Assembly: GCF_030052815.1 (NCBI RefSeq)
Contig: NW_026614806.1
Span: 2,943,953 to 3,007,952 of the forward strand
DNA length: 64,000 nt
Direction of reading: 5' to 3'
Source of the DNA: Hevea brasiliensis
Lineage: Eukaryota > Streptophyta > Magnoliopsida > Malpighiales > Euphorbiaceae
Shown: piece by piece, positions 12,624-23,900 of the stretch
Layout: every line of letters begins with the position of its first letter
How positions within the stretch are numbered: the stretch's first letter is position 1
The notes under the pieces: model-generated
Databases searched by the model: none
Told to the model about the DNA's origin: nothing
What the model saw: the letters and a program-made list of their open reading frames with translations, nothing else
Translations under genes and position numbers: made by a program

Positions 12624-13691
12624 CATATATTTATAATTTATATAGTGTATATATATATTTTTCTGTTTTTTTTAGAAGTATTTTCATAACATTAATATTA
12701 TTTTTCAGAATATTGTTAATATAACTAAATAAAAATAATGTTTGAATATATTATATTTATTTAATATATTATGAGAACACCAAAAATTTGAAATTTTAAA
12801 GTGGTGAAAAGAACTAACCTAAAATTATTCTATATCTTTAATCAATTTTTTTTATTATATTGTTAGATTTTTATTATGAATCTTCATTAAAATTATTGAG
12901 AGATAAAAAGTTCACTCTATATAAAAAGTATTAAAAATAAAATATGGAATAATAAAAATTTTAAAACATTATTTTAGTTTTATATATTAAAATTAAAAAA
13001 CATAAATTAAAATTATTTATATATTAAAATTATTATTAGCCACGTGCGTATAGACAATTTTCAAGTATATATATATATATATTCTCATGGTGCTATCACG
13101 TGACAATTTTTATGAAAATTGAGTATGATTTTCTCATTATACTGTCATATGGTACTGTCTATAAAGAATTAGTATTTTCTTTTATGTTCATTATCTAATT
13201 CTCTTTTCTTTTTTTTTTAAGTTTTATTATTATTGATATTGTTACCTTAATTTCATAACTTAAATTTTTATTTTTTAAAAAAATTTATTGTATTACTTTT
13301 TTTATAATTTAATTTATGCAAAAATATATATATACTTCATTTTTATATATTTTTTTTCTAATTAATGAAATATTTCTCATTTTTTATAAATAAATTAACT
13401 ATTATTATTTATTTCATATTTGATTAAATAATAAATATGAATTTTGTATCATTGTTACCATTTTAAATGTGCTTTAACTTTTGGAAAGAATTTTACATCA
13501 TTATTATAATATTATCTCCTTAAATATTTCCTATATTAAATCTGTTTACATGGTACAATATTATTTAAATCATCTCATATTACTGCACTTGGAAATATTA
13601 TTTCATTGATTTCAATTTTTTTTAAAATGAAAGTATATTTTTCTATATTAGTTTGCTTTTTATTTACTTTTTTTATATAATTATTTGTGAT
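12573..13691. other. Copy-1-only segment with inverted Helitron-type pieces
   Basis: Missing from the second copy, which jumps from the equivalent of 12572 to 13692 across the shared word ATTAATC, as expected of a deletion. It holds a (TA)n tract at 12587-12621, two CACGTG-centred words (about 13041 and 13097) and T-rich AT sequence. Its reverse complement resembles the array and CACGTG zones of the 29-38 kb Helitron, so it is probably an inverted old copy. No gene is visible. Confidence 0.5.
12587..12621. repeat. (TA)n microsatellite
   Basis: Uninterrupted TA dinucleotides following ATAATATAA. Confidence 0.9.
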
Positions 13692-13855
13692 ATTAATCTA
13701 TTTTAACATTTTTTATATTCCTAATTCATTTTATATATCCCTTTTAATAGGTTGTGTAATATTAAATTTATATTTTTTTATTATAATTGGTTAATATTAA
13801 TTTTAAATATAAAATATTAAAATTAATAATTAAAAATGAAAAAATTCACGTGCTC

Positions 13856-14601
13856 TTACATAATTAATCGGATATAAATGTACAATTAATAATTTATTAG
13901 CCAATTTATTGCCAATTCTCTAGGCTATATATTCATCAACTATGGGGCAATATTTACTCACATTACCATTGTTTAATGGTCTAAATTAATTTTTTAAATT
14001 AAAGATATATAAATTATGCTATGTATCTAAAATCTTTGAAAAATATCTAGTTTTTTAGTCCAATTAAATTAAAAAATAAAATAAAATTGTGAGTGAGATA
14101 CATAAAACAGTTAGATCTAGTTCTTATATCTATCATTGACCGTATATGATGTTATTGATATTTTTTAAATTCTTTGATAATACTTAATGTAAGTAATTAT
14201 CTATATTATTTTTTTTATTAGCCCAACTTAATTGAAAAATTAATTATCAATAATTTTCAAATTTAACATTAAGAAGCTTAAATAATTGAAGTTGGGTCAT
14301 AGAATACCTAGGTCATATTAATTGGGCTAACATCCAGGTACATTAAATTAAAATATTGGGCTATTATTTTTCAAATCTTGAATATGAGCTAGATAAAATA
14401 TTAAATAAGTCCATAAAATTAATAATTAATAATATTTTAATAATTTAAAAGTTTTTTTATTGAGCTAATTAAACAAAAAATTAATGAGTTCATATTTTTA
14501 ATTGGCCGAACATATGACATACCCATATGGGCTCAATATTAGCTTGTTTTGTGATATGGATATCATTTAATTTTTTTTATTAAATATAAGTTCAATATTT
14601 T
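13856..14601. other. AT-rich background, copy 1 only
   Basis: Background words return here after the T-rich segment. A well-kept recurring word (GTGAGTGAGATACATAAAAC then TTAGATCTAGTT) lies at 14089-14130. The second copy lacks this stretch, joining its equivalents of 13855 and 14602. No gene is seen. Confidence 0.6.
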
Positions 14602-14730
14602 ATTTTGCGTACATGTCAAGATAAATCTCAATTTTTAAAGTAATATTTAATAGCAAAAATGTTATTATTCGATTTTAGGGTTCAGTGTTAGATGGACGTA
14701 ACATTTAGACATAAGTATTTTATATATTTA

Positions 14731-16652
14731 ACTTAGGGTGTTTAAATTATTTTAATTGTGAGTACTTATTTAATATCAATTGTTCCTAAGAATATTTTAG
14801 ATTGCCCATATTAGCCAATAAAAACCAATTATTGTTTTAATCGTTACTAATTAGCTCACATACCAATTAAATATTAATATTGAGCCATATAAATTTGTAA
14901 ATATATTATTAAATAAAAAATATATTCTAATATCAACTAAACCTATGTTATCACATAATTAAATTAATTTTGGCCCAATAAATGTTAATAATGTCAAACT
15001 TGGCTTATAGACAAATTAATTTATGTAATATTATGATGAAAAAGTATTGAAGAATTGTTGATCCGTCATACTGTTTACGAAAATAACTCATCATTTGAAT
15101 GTGTTGTCAATTTGAATAGATTAGTATTACTATTTACTAACCTATAACTAGATCCATATTAATCTAATTTATTTATTAAATGTTAATATAATTCAGTATT
15201 GGGCAAAACTTAGTTGGGTCAATATTAGTGCGAGTGAGTACATATATTATTGACCTAGCCCATTATATCAATGGGGACATAAAAATTGGGCTAATAATTT
15301 GGACTAATAGAATAACATTTAAGAAATATTTTAATGGGTATATATCTAAAAATTGATTGACAGCCTATTTAAAAATACTTTAAACATTATTTTTATTAAT
15401 ATTGTCAATGGGGAGATAAACAGCTTATTCAAATTGGGCATAACATTTTTTTACTCTATTGGGCCATATTTTAAATAAATGAACTAAATTTTATGTAAAG
15501 TCAACATTTAATTAACGTTAAGATATAATTTTTTAATATTTAGGCTAATTTAGATCTAGGTGTTTTTATATATTTAACTTATCATTTGAATCTTTTGAAA
15601 ATATTGTTTTATTACTTAAAAATAAATGTTATAATCGTACATAGTTAATTTAATTAAATTGAGTTAAATATTACTACCCATACCTAGATATTAAATTATT
15701 TAAATAATGATGATTTAAATTTTATTAACTTAATACTTTAATATTTATTATTGAGTCTAATTAAAAACTAGACCTAGCCCCATTTAACACCTAAATTTTT
15801 ATATATTTTAATAAGTGAATATGTAACTATAAAAACTAATATTTAAAATTTAAAGTATGAAATAACATTTTTTTAAATGAAAATTTTGAATATTAACCAA
15901 AGTTAGTTGGACCAAATTATAATATTTAAAAGTGTTCATAACAATTAAACAATATTCATTTTAATGCACCAAAGAAAAATCTGTAACTAGTAATTTTTAT
16001 AACATTTGCTAAGTTGATTATTAATGTGACTCCATTTAATGTTGTAAAACCTAGGTCACATAAACATAAGAGACAGCTAAAAATATATCCACAAAATTAT
16101 TGAAACATATATTTTAGAATATAAATGTGCTAAACATTATTACTTAATTATTAAAAAATTATTCTATCTTATATCTAAATTAAATACATATACGGTGAGT
16201 GAGCTAATTCATTATGAGTGGATAATATTTTATTGGCACAATTAATTTTTGGGCTAATTAAAATATACTCATATGGTCATAAATTTATTATTATATCTCA
16301 ATTAATATGTTTTTAAATTTTTAATGGCTTCCTGGGTAACACATTGATTGGACTCAAATATTTAATTAATATGTTATTAATATTGCTAATATTCTTTTAA
16401 AAAAATATTAATTCAACATAGTACTTATAATTTAAATGTTAAAATTAATAAGTCTTTTAAGTTTTAAAAACTAGTGATAACAATTTCCAAATATTTAAAA
16501 ATTAATTTAATATCAATTAATGAGTACACCCATTAATGTTAAATTTAGGTGATGGATATATGGTAGTTTTGTCTAAATTAATGTTTATTAGAATATTGAT
16601 GATTATGATAATTAGGCCTAGTTAATTATAACATTTAAATGACTAACATATT
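14731..16652. other. AT-rich background shared with copy 2
   Basis: Non-coding, the longest shared background block apart from 26.2-29.4 kb, and nearly identical to 49627-51550. Recurring words GTGCGAGTGAGTACAT (about 15227) and GGTGAGTGAGC (about 16195) occur. Its right edge (ACTAACATATT) is where copy 2 jumps ahead by 9.5 kb to the equivalent of 26165, which begins with a similar CATATT. Confidence 0.65.
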
Positions 16653-17486
16653 TACTTATTAAATTTTTTCTTTATTAAAATCATAATAATTAAAATAACC
16701 AATATCAAAAAATAGGGTTTTAGAATATTAACATTCATTATATGTTAAGAATATGTTTATTACATTATACAATTGGCCTCATTTTGATTAATCTAATTAT
16801 TGTATTAAATTTTAATATAATATGTTGGTATTACTAATTTTCAATAAACTATGATTACTTTAGAATGTACCCATAATTAATTTGAGCTGAATGTTTCAAT
16901 AATTACCGATAAAATTTATTATTATCCACATTTTTTATTATTGCTTACAAAATTTAAATTTGCTTTATTTTATATCAAATTCTTTAATTAAACGTCTAAA
17001 AACTAAATTCATGATGGATTGATTTTAAAATATTAAAGCCCATTAATGATAGATTAATTTTGTGAGACAGGATATTTAAATTATGACCCTTAATTTTTTT
17101 TTTTTATTTCAACTATCCTAGCTAGTTAAACTGTGTTAATATTATCAATTTTAGTTAAAAGATTAGTTTGACTAGGTATATAAAAATAAATTATTAATAA
17201 ATCTGGACTAGCCACATTAATTTAATATCAATTAATGAATGTGGATTAGGCCATAAATTAACTATCAATTAATGAGTTAAAAATTGATATTTAGGTTATT
17301 TCACACATATTTTAAGTTGAATTGATCTATCAATTTAATTATTAAAAATTAAATTATATGAGGCTAATGATCAATGTAACATTAATGACTAATTTTAATT
17401 TTTTAAAGTCACTAATTTACCAAATAGTAAATTTTTATCATTTGCCATGTTCTAATGAAGTTGTGACGCTTAAAAATTGATAAAAA

Positions 17487-19163
17487 CTAGCATAATATCC
17501 ATGTTATGCATGGGTAATTTATAATTTTTATTTTTTAATTTAAATTTTAATTATATTTTAAATAAGATTAATTATTGTTAAATTAATTTTAAATTGAAAT
17601 TTTCTTTTATTCAATTTTATTTGAATAAATTTTTACCTGTTATAATAATAATTTTTTAATTAATTTATGATATAATTAATTAAAATACATATTTAATTCT
17701 TTTATATATATATTAATAGTAGTTTCTATGATTATTTCATTTAAAATGTAATAAAATATTTTATTCAAAAAAAAATTTAAATTTTATGAATTTTTATATT
17801 TTATCTCAGAATTTATATAAATCAATAGTTATTTTTTTTACAAATTATAGAAAATATATTAAATTAATAAGAAAATAATATTATTTTAAAAATATATAAA
17901 TATAATTTTTTTTGCTATTAACATAATAAAAAAACAAAAAAATTAAATTACTAATAATGAATTAGTTTATTTAATTTCAATAATAATGAAAATATATAAC
18001 ATTAGTATTGATTAAAAATAACATTCTATTATATTTTTTAAAATTACTATATCTAAGAGTAATTTTTTTTATTAGTCTGATATATTTTTTGTAAAATAAT
18101 TCTTTGATAGAAATGGTTATCACTTTACATAAATTTATAATATAAAATAAATACATTTCATAAAAATTAAAATTTTAAAATATCATCAGTTTCTATTAAT
18201 ATAATAAATATTAAAAATACATACTATTTTTTAAAAGACAAATTCTATAATTTTAATACTGTAACTTTAATTATTTTAATCATTTTTATTTATAGCTAAA
18301 TTTTCAATGCAATCATATTTGTAATTTATTTTTGAAATTCTACTTTTATATAAAAATATAGTTGAGAGATAATTTATGCATAAAAATATAAATATTTAAT
18401 TAAAATTTAAAAATAATTCTATTGAAAATTAATGATAATAAAATATGGATAATCAAAATATTAGTTATAATTGCATTCGCCATATAATTATAATGAAATA
18501 AAATATTCAAAGTTTAAGAAATATTAAATAGAAAATTTACAAAAAAATTAATAATTAAATAAATATTATTTAAACATATTTAAATAAATAAATGTTGAGA
18601 ATTATAACTAATAACTTTTGAAAGAAATAATAAACAGATAGTGCAAATGAAAAAAAGATTTGAGAGTATTTAGGTAAAATGAAAATACTTAGTGAGAGGA
18701 GAGTGCTTAATGTGCGTCAAATATCTCATATGTCATATTATATATAGATAAACAAATAGAAATCATTTAAATAAAAAATTAATTTATAACTAAATATTAT
18801 TTAAGTGAAAAACGGTGACAAAAGTATTCAATTTCATATTTTGTAATAGTAAAATATTTTCTATTTATTTGGCTATTTCAATTAAATGACCATAAGTTAG
18901 TCATAATGATAATAATAATTAGCATTAATTAATCTTAGGAAAGTGAAATAAAATGAATATTAAATTATTAACATAAAACATAATACATACTAATTATAAA
19001 TAAGCTAAATCTCTATCTTTTATTTTTATAATTTTTTATATAGACTACACTTTATCTCTCAAAATTTTTAATAAAGATTTCATAAAAAAAATAATAAAAA
19101 ATATAACAATGCAATAAACATATTTATTAAAGATATGAAATAATTTAATATTGATTAAATTAT
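17487..19163 (-). mobile_element. Non-autonomous Helitron, short form
   Basis: The + strand begins A|CTAG at 17487, followed by a short hairpin (CCATG...CATGG, about 17499-17515). On the minus strand this is the Helitron 3' end: hairpin, six bases, then CTAG, abutting a host base T. Similarity to 29409-31058 and 57311-58950 covers the length and stops near TTGATTAAATTAT (19151-19163). The minus-strand 5' end is not a clear TC, so the right edge is approximate. It has no Rep/helicase frame and about 1.7 kb of AT-rich sequence only, so it would have depended on an autonomous relative. Confidence 0.55.
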
Positions 19164-19985
19164 TAAGCCACCACAGCCCATATCTAATATTGAGCTAATA
19201 AAAAGAATTAAATTTAATTGACCTAACTAAGATTAAAAATAAAAACAGAGTGACATTAGATATATGGCCCATATTACAAAGCTAAATGACTAAATATTAT
19301 TAGAATAGACTCATAATGGCTAGCTGTTTAATATGGACTATGTAATGGGCCAATTATATTAAAAAATTGACCTAAATGAACCTAATATCCATTACTTTAA
19401 TATTATTTAAAAAAAAATAAATTTATTTTAATTTAATAAGCTAATATTCTGATAATTTAAAATTTTAGCATAACAACATTAATATGCCAACATATTATCA
19501 GATTAATGAGTCTAATAATTACTAATCTTATGACTAGCCTCATATAATAAAAAATGTATGAATATATAAATTTTGATTATGGGGCCATTTAATATGATAT
19601 TTTAAATTAGAAACTAATTGTCTCTTAGTTAATCTATTCTAATACTAATTTTTCAATTAAGTTGGATCAATAAAAACATAAGTTTCAAAATGTGTTTTTA
19701 AAATCTAATTAAATAAAAAAAATTTGTATTTAAAATTTAAAAATAATAGATTACTAACAATTTGTTGAAGCTTATTTTTCCAACCAATATCATTAAAAAA
19801 TATTTTTGGCCATAACAATTTTTCTCATTGTCAAAATTAATTGATAAATTGTTTTAGCCTAACAATTTGAAATAAACATTATTTTATACCCTTATATCTT
19901 AATTTAATGGGCTAATATTAAAAATATTAATATTTTTTGCTATTTAATTAGTTCAATGTTAAATAGGTAATTGCTCACAATTTTT

Positions 19986-19990
19986 TTAAT
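19986..19990. repeat. Target-site duplication TTAAT, left
   Basis: TTAAT precedes the Cassandra array and recurs at 20927-20931 directly after it, showing that all three LTR pieces share one insertion site. Confidence 0.8.
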
Positions 19991-20320
19991 TATAACGTCC
20001 AACTCCAACCGTTAAAGGAATTGTCCGCTTTGGCCCATCCCATCCTGAGCCTCACAGTTTTGTCCCATGGGTGGAATGGAGAATTTCCCAGGAGGGCACC
20101 CATCTTAGGATTTCTCTCAAGTGAGCACGCTTAACCCCGAAGTTCTTCCAACTCTCCAGGTCATTCCACCAAAAGGTGCCTCTAGTGCTTAGTTTCCCCC
20201 ATTTCAATGTATAATTCGATTCATTCCTGTCCCCTGCCCTGAATCTCAAGCAACACCCAACCCTTTTACCGCAACGTTCTCTACTTGACCACTGCCATCC
20301 CGAAGAGGGGGGTTGTAACA
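19991..20320 (-). repeat. Cassandra LTR A, full length (3' LTR)
   Basis: 330 bp. On the minus strand it begins TGTTACAACC and ends GGACGTTATA, where the canonical terminal CA has become TA. It carries the 5S-like core at 20085-20147. It is the downstream LTR for minus-strand transcription. Confidence 0.85.
20085..20147 (-). other. 5S rRNA-derived core in LTR A
   Basis: The reverse complement follows plant 5S rRNA in register from the box A side to box C: AAGCGTGCTCACTTGAGAG, then ATGGGTGCCCTCCTGGGAA. About two thirds of positions match the usual 5S sequence as I know it; box C lies in the second word. It is not a 5S gene: only about half the length is present and the rest is unrelated LTR. 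Confidence 0.8.
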
Positions 20321-20382
20321 GGCCCACCTGGTTCATCCTCGAACCACACATCTACTAGAGGGGGTCCGACTCTGATACCATC
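20321..20382 (-). other. Cassandra internal region 1 with PBS
   Basis: Only 62 bp lie between two full LTRs. The PBS, TGGTATCAGAGTC on the minus strand, occupies 20368-20380 and is separated from LTR B by two bases. One base (T for C near its end) departs from the usual initiator-Met match. A short purine-rich AGGTGGGCC next to LTR A may be the remnant polypurine tract. Confidence 0.8.
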
Positions 20383-20711
20383 TGTAATGCCTTGACTCCA
20401 ACCACTAGAGAAATTGTCCGCTTTAGCCCACCCCATCCTGAGCCTCATTGTTTTGTCCCATAGGTGAAATGGAGAATTTCCCAGAAGGTCACCCATCCTA
20501 GAATTTCTCTCAAGCGAGCACATTTGACCCCGGAGTTCTTCCAACTCTCCGGGCCATTTCACCAAAAGGCATCTCTACTGATTAGTTTCCTCCATTTCAA
20601 TGTATGATTCGATTCATTCCTACCCCTGCCCTGGACCTCAAGCAACGCCCAGTCCTTTACCGCAGCGTTCTCTACTTGGCCACTGCCATCCTAAAGAGGC
20701 GGGTTGTTACA
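20383..20711 (-). repeat. Cassandra LTR B, full length (shared LTR)
   Basis: 329 bp, complete at both ends (TGTAACAACCCGCC at the start and GGCATTACA at the end on the minus strand). It serves as 3' LTR of the upstream unit and 5' LTR of the downstream unit, as expected when two elements are joined through one LTR. Confidence 0.85.
20478..20540 (-). other. 5S rRNA-derived core in LTR B
   Basis: Closer to plant 5S than its LTR A partner around box C (TAGGATGGGTGACC on the minus strand), but with changes in the box A region (AAATGTGCTCGC). Divergence at different places in the two LTRs shows that both have been mutating freely since insertion. Confidence 0.78.
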
Positions 20712-20784
20712 GGCCTACTAGCTTCCGCCTGATTCATCCTTGAACCACACATCTACTAGAGGGGGGTCTGGCTCTGATACCATC
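20712..20784 (-). other. Cassandra internal region 2 with PBS
   Basis: 73 bp; the PBS TGGTATCAGAGCC on the minus strand is at 20770-20782 and intact for initiator-Met tRNA. Compared with region 1 it has about 11 extra bases near the LTR B side (CTAGCTTCCGCCT-like), so the two internal regions are not recent copies of each other. Confidence 0.8.
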
Positions 20785-20926
20785 ATTCTAGTGATTAGTT
20801 TCCCCCATTTCAATGTATGATTCGATTCATTCCTGCCTCTTGCCCTGGATCTCAAGCAACGCCCAGCCCTTTTACCTTAGCGTTCTCTACGTGGCCACTA
20901 CCATCCCGAAGAGGCGGATTGTTACA
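20785..20926 (-). repeat. Cassandra LTR C, truncated (5' LTR)
   Basis: Only the first 142 bp of the LTR in minus-strand order remain (TGTAACAATCCGCC onward). The part with the 5S-like core, up to the PBS, is deleted, so the internal region follows an LTR with no Pol III-like promoter core. Confidence 0.82.
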
Positions 20927-20931
20927 TTAAT
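20927..20931. repeat. Target-site duplication TTAAT, right
   Basis: Matches 19986-19990. Confidence 0.8.
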
Positions 20932-23900
20932 AATATTGTATAATTAAAATATTAAATTGAAAACTTAATATGTTAATATATTAAAATATAAGTCCATCAT
21001 TGAATTTTTACCAATACTTTAAATTACAAATAATTTTATTATCGATTGTAACATTTAGGTAATGACTTTATTGACCAACATATAACTAACTAAATTAGTG
21101 GGTATTTAATAAAGTTAATAATTAAAAGTTAATTATATTTAATGGATAAAACATCTATATACATTGGTCTAGCAACTAAAATACCCATTAATGTACCACC
21201 CATCTAAATTAGGCTAATTAATTGAATATTGGTCCAATATTTTAAAAATTTTTAAAATATGAACTATTCAATATTTTTAAGTAATAAAAATTTAATTTTT
21301 GATTATGTAAATTCCGCGAGTATATATCCCATTAATTTTGAGATAAAAAATTAAATTGAATATTTTCAACACATAATTAAGAATGTAGGCCAATATTTTT
21401 AATTTAAAATTATTAACACAGAGTAATTGTAATAATTAACTAATTTTAATTTAAAATTTTTGGCTTGTTACTAATTGAAAATAATGAGGGTGTCTAAAAG
21501 GCGATATATGGTCCAATTTGGCAAATCAACATTCAACCCATCATTAAAAAGAATATAAAATCTAATATTAAGGATCAATTAAATTGATTTTCAAAATCAT
21601 GTGCAGTTTAATTAATGGTATTGGCCTTTTAAAACTTTAATTTTTCAACATTAAATTGATATTGATTTAAAATATTAAAAATTTTAAATTTAATTAATCT
21701 TTTTATAATAAAAGATTAGTTTTAATTCCTAACGGTTTCTCACCTAGGTACATAAAAAAATTTAAAATAAGGAAAATTTTAGGTTCAAATGATTTTGTTT
21801 AATTGGGTCTAGTTGTTATATTCATTATTTGTCAATGTTATATGGGCCAATGATAGATGTAATAACTAAATCTAGTTATTTTATACATTTACTCACAATT
21901 GATTAAAATTTTTATTAGTCCATATGTTTTTAACTGTCTTTCATGATCATAATATTTAGAATATAGGCTAATAAAGACTTTTCATGAAACCATATTATAG
22001 TAATTTAAAAGTTTTTTATTTTAATATTATATTAATTTATTGGCCTATATTCTACTTATAAAAAAAATACATAAAACAATTAGATCTAATTGTTATATCC
22101 ATCATCGGTCTCATATATTTAAATATTATAATTATCATTAATTTATTAATTTTATTGACTAAAATAGAGCCACATTTGAATCAACCTTCAATAAGTGTTA
22201 GCTTACTAGGGTCAACAAAAATTTAACTTAACTTTAATAAGTTAAGTTGACCTAGGTGTTTACTAAATTTAATTAAAAGACTAGTTATAATTAAATCAAT
22301 ATGATTCAATATATTGAAACTTATTTTTTAAATTAAAAAAAATAAAATAATGATTATAACATTTTTATTATATTGTCACTGATTAAACTAATGAGACCAA
22401 ATTTGTGTCGGGTAAAAATTGTATATGGTCATATCCATATTTAATTTGGCTAATAAAGAAAAATCAATTAAGCTATTTTGATTTAAAAAGTTTTGTTAGC
22501 CCCATGTTTAACTGTTAGCCATATTAAAAATATAATCATTTAAAAAAAAATTTAAAAATATAATCATTTAAAAGTAATTTTTAAAAAATCAACCTTCTAA
22601 AATTTTAATGAGGCCACATTTAATGAACTATTAGAGTTGCGATTAATATTAGCCCAAATTTGAAATTTTAACTAATGAAGTATATAAAACACGGTTAAAA
22701 TTTTAACTTTTAGATATATGGCTCTATATTATATTGGTCATTAGCCCAAATTTGAAGTTAATATTGGCCACTAAAATTATAACATTTTATGATCCAATAT
22801 TTTACATAAAAAATATTTAAAATATAATCATCATTAATATTTTATTTAATTAGACTTATAAAAAAAACTTTAAATTAATAGAATATTGGGCCAATATTTA
22901 GTAATTAAGTTAAAGTTATTAAATTTATTTTGAAACTTTATTGAGCCAATAAAAAAAATCAATTAATAACGATTATATCATTAAAATTAAAAATTACAAA
23001 CTACGTTAGAATATTTTCTTATTAAATTTTTAATAAAATATTCTTTTAGGTATTATCTTTAAAAAAGGTTGATTAATTTAATTAATCAGTTTTTTTAATT
23101 GATTTTTTTATTCTAATAATTTGTGACCTCAAAGTAGCACATTTTTATTAACCAAATAAAATTAAAAAATTAATAGCCTACATTTTTAAAATTTTCCTTT
23201 AAATAATAACAAAATATTTTAAATAAATTCAAATTATGAGTTAAATACAAGAAGTACCTATATTTAAATGTTACTTCTGTCTAATACCAAACTTGAGGGT
23301 TAAACATTTAAATAAAATCAACCTTAGGCCATATTAATGGCCCCATACTTAATTTAAAAAAAAATTAATTAGTGGTCCCAATTAAATAAAAAAAAATTAA
23401 TGAGTCCACATTTTAATAATTTGAAATAGAGTCACAACTCCTCCATTAATTTTAATTTAGAATATTTTAAATGTGGGTATATTCTTAACCGTTGACTATA
23501 TTAAGCTTATCCATCATTGACCCCTCCAAAAATTGTTATTAACATTTAGATATATAGGTTAAAATTTTATCAAGTACTGTACCCTAATTAAACAAAGAAC
23601 ATACCATTTAGGTGCATTGGGCCAATAAAAAAATAAAATTTAAATTATTAGAATATGCCTCTTTAAATTTTTTATTTATCTAGACTAGTAAAAAAATTAA
23701 TTTTTAAAATTTTATTAAATTTTTTTTGAGGCTAAATGATATTGGCCCATAATAAATAGATTACTTTAATTTAAATTACTAAAATATTAGCCCACTAATA
23801 TCTTAGGATTTTATTATATAAATAAGCTTAAATTTTATGCATTCAATTAATGACGAATTTAATTTTAAGTTGTTATTTAAAAGCCATTGAATATTCTAAT

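Larger units (their letters stand above)
19991..20926 (-). mobile_element. Cassandra-type TRIM, three-LTR array
   Basis: Cassandra elements are small non-coding retrotransposons whose LTRs carry 5S rRNA-like sequence. On the minus strand the order is partial LTR (20926-20785), internal region with PBS (20784-20712), full LTR (20711-20383), internal region with PBS (20382-20321), full LTR (20320-19991). The LTRs start TGTAACAACCC-like on the minus strand, are about 330 bp long, and carry a 5S-like core. The internal regions are only about 62-73 bp and begin with TGGTATCAGAG, the initiator-Met tRNA PBS. A single TTAAT target duplication brackets the whole set, so the extra unit arose by LTR recombination or as a compound insertion. 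Minus-strand open frames at 20052-20351 and 20281-20565 are not genes. Confidence 0.88.

Noticed and set aside
20085..20147. A genuine 5S rRNA gene or pseudogene
   Set aside because: Only the box A to box C part is present, within an LTR with proper ends; no 5S termini or spacer.
20052..20565. Two overlapping minus-strand frames of 94 and 99 codons
   Set aside because: Both cover Cassandra LTR, PBS and 5S-like sequence. TRIMs encode no protein, and the longer frames only reflect higher GC.
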